A stretch of 64,000 bases of DNA from Ascarosepion bandense (Eukaryota > Mollusca > Cephalopoda > Sepiida > Sepiidae). Positions 60,575-64,000 of this stretch are shown here, piece after piece (position 1 is the first letter of the stretch; each line of letters begins with the position of its first letter). A model generated the notes under the pieces. The model saw only the letters and a list, made by a program, of their open reading frames with translations. It was not told the DNA's origin and did no database searches. The translations under genes were made by a program, and so were the position numbers. Where the stretch lies: the NCBI GenBank assembly GCA_037127315.1, contig JBBBDQ010000913.1:1677501-1741500 (forward strand), read 5' to 3'.

Positions 60575-60700
60575 CCCAGAGGTAGAATCACCGACTGACG
60601 CCAATTTGGTCGGGTTTCAATCCTGGGTTAAAAGCAATTGGAGTCTAACCGTGCTGATGAGCTGCTATACAGTGAAACAGATCTCTCTGCGGATATATAT
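60575..60700 (+). mobile_element. HHR-A tRNA-like element, 5' truncated
   Basis: Starts inside the tRNA-like head ('cccagaggtagaatcaccga'), box B-like 'gggtttcaatcctggg', 'ggagtctaaccgtg', ribozyme. (TA)n on both sides. Confidence 0.7.
60649..60692 (+). ncRNA. Hammerhead ribozyme, family A, nearly intact
   Basis: CCGTG / CTGATGA / GCTGCTATACAGT / GAA / ACAGATCTCT / C / TGCGG. Stem II GCUG/CAGU with a G-U at the core; stem III has a mismatch; stem I pairs with two G-U. Confidence 0.7.
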
Positions 60701-60704
60701 ATAT

Positions 60705-60795
60705 ATGTTCAGTTGGATTGGTGTGAGATTGTCTGACGATCGCAAAAACGTGAAACCAAGGGTCCAAACTCACACCAATCTAACTGAATATGTTA
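60705..60795 (+). ncRNA. Hammerhead, family C, long stem I
   Basis: CTGACGA / TCGCAAAAACGT / GAAACCAAGGGTC, enclosed by an extended stem: 'ggattggtgtgag' (about 60714) pairs with 'ctcacaccaatc' (60769). Inner stem I and stem II carry mismatches, so activity is uncertain, but the long outer helix shows the type I layout. Confidence 0.6.
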
Positions 60796-60856
60796 GCTCT
60801 ATCACTGATATTGAGCGCATATATAATATATAAATAATATAATATATATAACAAAT

Positions 60857-60860
<4 letters not shown>

Positions 60861-60900
<40 letters not shown>

Positions 60901-60903
60901 TTT

Positions 60904-60935
<32 letters not shown>
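60861..60935. repeat. Two (TA)n tracts
   Basis: 60861-60897 and 60907-60935 around 'gcattttac'. Confidence 0.95.
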
Positions 60936-60937
<2 letters not shown>

Positions 60938-61039
60938 AGTAAATAAGGAACGAACAAAAATTTACAAAGTCTAACACATTATTTTAAAACAGTGACCGAT
61001 ATATAATATAGAGCTGTGAATATTTATTATAAATTATAG

Positions 61040-61260
61040 AACATTTACAAATTTTTTTATCTACTACAAAATGTACATTTTTTTCGACATTGAAATCACA
61101 ATGTCTCATCAGGTGGTGTGGAAAGGAATGGAAAGCCTATTTTCTTATATTTGGCGAATTGTGTGTTGAATGTTGGTGGGGGTTAGTGATAAGGGAATAA
61201 GTCTTGTGAATTGTCCGTTTGAATTTTGAAAAGACGGATGATTAGGGAATATAGCTGATT
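61040..61260 (-). mobile_element. HHR-D element, minus copy
   Basis: Ribozyme plus 'tattttcttatatttggcga', 'gaatgttggtgggggttagt' and 'gggaataagtcttgtgaatt' (plus text), matching 34735-34950. Confidence 0.7.
61061..61116 (-). ncRNA. Hammerhead ribozyme, family D
   Basis: CCAC / CTGATGA / GACATTG-loop-CAATGTC / GAA / AAAAATGTACATTTTGT / A / GTAG. Core intact; stem III has a mismatch and stem I one mismatch. Confidence 0.7.
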
Positions 61261-61798
61261 AATGAAAGTGTCGGTAATTTTGTAGACAGATTTAACGTTA
61301 GAAAATGGGGTATAGCTTTATGGCCTCATGGCTAGACTTTATTCTTTGGGTTTAGTAGAGGAGGGAGTAAAAAAGTGTAAGGGTGGGGAGAAATAGGATT
61401 AAACTATCTTTAATGTTTATTTGTACAACTATAGAATATTTTTGTATTTAAACGGAGTTTTCATAATTAATCTAATTTTGTATATTTAACCTTAATTTTA
61501 AATTTAGTTAATCACTTTTTTTCTATAAAACTTTAAATTAGATCACAGTTTGTGGTGTGTAACAGGTAAAACTTGATGTAAGAGTAAAGGTTTATCGTGT
61601 CTAAGGGCCCTGCCTTTGGCTTTTGTATTTTTTAACATGATTGTAATATTAGTTCTTTAATGTGTTTGCAGTTTACTGTGGTTTCATGCCTCTGGTTTAA
61701 AAGTTTGTTGCTATTCATGTATTTAATGATTTCAGTTTTTTCTTGAAGACAAAGGAAACATGGTTCCTTTATTGATTTAGATGCTCTTATATACATAC

Positions 61799-61800
<2 letters not shown>
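61261..61800. other. Unassigned
   Basis: No ORF or repeat match; probably interior of the HHR-D element. Confidence 0.4.

Positions 61801-61844
<44 letters not shown>
61795..61844. repeat. (TACA)n-(TA)n
   Basis: Tetranucleotide run leading into TA. Confidence 0.95.
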
Positions 61845-61846
<2 letters not shown>

Positions 61847-62780
61847 CCAAGAACTTTTTTAAAAATATCTTTTATTAAATGTGGCAGAAAGGGAATATTT
61901 AATTATTTAAGGAAGTTAAACACAATCGTTAGGCCATGTGCGTTTTGTTTTTCTCGGCTATTCATATATACAGGGGAATGATGCATTATGGGTAGTCTGT
62001 TGCATTATGGGTAGTCTATTGCATTAGGGGTATTCTTTTGTATTATTTTAGCTGTTATTTTGGTTTGCGTTAACGCTTTCGAAGTCTATTTGTGCTCATT
62101 TTCTTTCCAGCCAGAGGAGAGAACTTTCTAAATACAAACCCTTATTGCATCATCATAGTTACTGTTAGGAAATTGTGTATTTTATGCTAAATAAATGCCG
62201 TCATTTTCTTTGAACATGCAACAACCTTTTCTCTCATTTTTTTTATTCAACAAACGGGGACTCACGGAATGGTGCCCCAACAAATGGTCACCCCCGAACA
62301 CTACATCATTCTTCCCCCAACATCTTGCTCGACGTTGGCTCTCTCGAAATACAAGGTCCTGATATGTTGCCAAAAATGGATAGAATGCATCCCATTCCGC
62401 TCGCCGTATTTATCGCTTTCTTTCAGGCTAATGGTTTGAAAATACATTGCCCTTTAGAAAACTCATCAGGCCACTTTTGTTGGACATGCAATACAAGAGA
62501 GTAGTGTTTCAGTAAAGTCGTAGCGTCAACATCAACCCCGACAAAACAGAGAAAACCAAATAAAAGTCAATAATCAGATTTGAAATCGAACCAAAATAAG
62601 CTTAAGCTTTTGAAAAGATCAAAGAAAATTCTCGTCATTAATTCCCATTTGTGCGTTTTTTTACTGTGTTTAGGTCATCATTTATTGCTGCTACTAGAAT
62701 AATACCCGTCAAAAATGTCAGGAAACGTTAGGCCAGAATAGGCATTTCTAAATAAGTAACCCGCTATAAGTTTCTTTTTT
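61845..62780. other. Unassigned
   Basis: Three 19-bp units 'gcattatgggtagtctgtt' at 61982-62035. 62180-62400 is less AT-rich with a 63-codon minus ORF lacking any family signal. Confidence 0.45.
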
Positions 62781-62785
62781 TTTAT

Positions 62786-63055
62786 AGGCGCCTAAGCAAT
62801 TAAGTGCTCTAAGTGAAACACGCTTGGGTGATCATGTCTAGAAAAAGGCATGACTGATTGAGTAGAAGAATTTCCTGTTGCATGTTGCCATTTATTTTTG
62901 CGGTAGACTGGTTGCCAACCAAGGCTATGGAACTCGTCCTGCTATTTAACCAGTACCTGGAAAGAGTAGAGATGGATTAATACATTTTGAAAGGTTATTT
63001 TCGAGTATGTGAAAGAAACGAATTCAACTGGAATTCGAACTAGCCTCTCCTGGTA
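62786..63055 (-). mobile_element. SINE-1, diverged
   Basis: 'aattaagtgctctaagtgaa', 'gcggtagactggttgccaac', 'gaattcaactggaattcgaa'; head incomplete. Confidence 0.75.
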
Positions 63056-63415
63056 ACTTAAATGAACAAACCTGATCGCTTAAAGTAGATCTAAATCACT
63101 TTTGAAGTAAGTCTTCAGAATATTTCCTACAGACGTCACGACGGGTGTCTAATCAAGACTTTATGTTATAACCGCTAGAAAACGAGAAATAACCGCTGTG
63201 ACACGAATCGGAAGTCATATGATTTTTTAACTTGAGTTTCTAGAATATCAAAACGCATTCTGGATGGTAACAAGTAAGAACATCCTTGTTGCTTCAGTAC
63301 ACAGGATACGAGTGAGGACGAAAATTTGAACCACGTTGGTTTTTCTGGAGGACCTGAAGCAGAATTCCACAGCGTTTAATTTCGTTGTTTTTTTTGTTTT
63401 GTTTTTTTTTTAGAT
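63056..63415. other. Unassigned
   Basis: Nothing recognised. Confidence 0.45.
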
Positions 63416-64000
63416 TTTTCAGTGCTTCCTATCGATTGTTACTTAAACATTCTGATTATCAAAAAAAAAAAAATTGAAAAATTACAATATTTAAAAAAAA
63501 TTTTTTTTTGGGGGGTCAGTTTCTCATACAATCATTTCTCATTTCAATCCAATCGCGTTGGGGGTCGCTTTGTTTATGTTAATTTCGCTTTTTTTCTTCT
63601 TTTTTTCTTTTTTCAGTGCAGTCCTATCGATTGTTACTTAAACATTCTGATTATCAAAAAAAAATTTGAAAAATTACAATATTTAAAAAAATTTTGGGGG
63701 GGGGGAGTGGTCAGTTTCTCATACAATCATTTCTCATTTCAATCCACTCGCGTTGGGGGTCGCTTTGTTTATGTTAATTTCGTTGTTTTTCTTTTTTTTT
63801 TTTCTTTTTTTACTTTTTTCAGTGCAGTTCTATCGATTGTTACTTAAACTTTCCGATTATCAAAGAAAAAAAAAATTGAAAATTTACAATATTCAAACAA
63901 ATTTGTAGGGAGTCAGTTTCTCATACAACGTTATAGTAAATCGATCCTCCATTTTCAATCCACTCGCGTTGGGGGTCACTTTGTTTATGTTAATTTCGTT
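63416..64000 (+). repeat. ~200-bp tandem repeat running off the window
   Basis: Units from 'cagtgc' at 63420, 63614 and 63820 (steps 194 and 206). Each has 'tatcgattgttacttaaaca', an A-run, 'gtcagtttctcatacaa' and 'gcgttgggggtcgctttgtt'. Length varies in the homopolymers only. Continues past 64000. Confidence 0.95.

Overview
The window looks like repeat-dense intergenic (possibly intronic) DNA of a metazoan, most likely a coleoid cephalopod and probably an octopus. The basis is recognition of tRNA-derived SINEs of the octopus OR/OK style, a mass of (TA)n, (CA)n, (GA)n and (ATCT)n microsatellites, many Penelope-like element (PLE) remnants and low GC. There are no operons, no CRISPR array, no rRNA and no convincing host exon. 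Every protein-like ORF I could identify is a decaying retroelement fragment; the other long ORFs are translations of simple repeats.

The element families, with the working names used below, are these. SINE-1 is a tRNA-headed SINE of about 300 bp with an ACTG tail. SINE-2 is a tRNA-headed SINE whose tail is expanded into a 108-bp satellite at 19.2-20.1 kb. SINE-3 is an A-tailed element with an internally iterated ~140-bp body, sharing its 3' end with LINEs. Pal-1/Pal-2 are short palindromic elements with AGTGGGGGATC-type inverted ends. There are three LINE lineages: RTE-like; CR1-like (motif YKYFHGFCSDEL); and one with a restriction-like endonuclease (RLE) domain, apparently targeted to (TAA)n. 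PLE remnants carry GIY-YIG endonuclease pieces. DNA transposons are a Helitron (9980-11045), a hAT element (15781-16585), piggyBac-type MITEs (35.2-36.3 kb), a Tc1-type MITE (41119-41494), a 636-bp TA-flanked TIR element (25176-25811) and a mariner-like end (53873).

Layout. 0-6.5 kb: PLE terminal units with hammerhead ribozymes embedded in (TA)n, an RTE relic and a SINE-1/Pal-1 composite. 6.5-15.4 kb: RLE LINE fragment, SINE-1, SINE-3 and a polypurine domain of several kb broken by the Helitron and SINE-3. 15.5-22.5 kb: hAT element, SINE-2/SINE-1 fusions, LINE tails, RTE relics, the 108-bp array and a compound (TATC)n array. 22.5-35 kb: SINE relics, ribozyme units, the TIR element, a near-intact RLE domain, a PLE relic, a SINE-3 array and a three-level nest (RLE LINE < SINE-1 < CR1-like LINE). 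35-44 kb: TTAA-phased piggyBac block, tRNA-like relics, Tc1 MITE, PLE pieces and a GC-rich pseudoknot-like segment (43.5 kb). 44-64 kb: SINE-3 and SINE-1 composites, PLE endonuclease relics, poly-pyrimidine minisatellites, a CR1-like LINE and several more hammerheads.

The most notable feature is a dense set of hammerhead ribozymes. At least eight keep the CUGANGA and GAAA core, pairing stems I and III and an NUH cleavage site, in six sequence families. One family sits at the 3' end of a small element with a tRNA-like pol III promoter. The nested and tandem structures (TTAA-phased MITE ends, iterated Helitron ends, tail sharing among LINEs and SINE-3, composite SINE-1/Pal units, (TA)n-centred palindromes) record how these elements interact. 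Coordinates of repeat edges are read by eye and may be off by a few bases.
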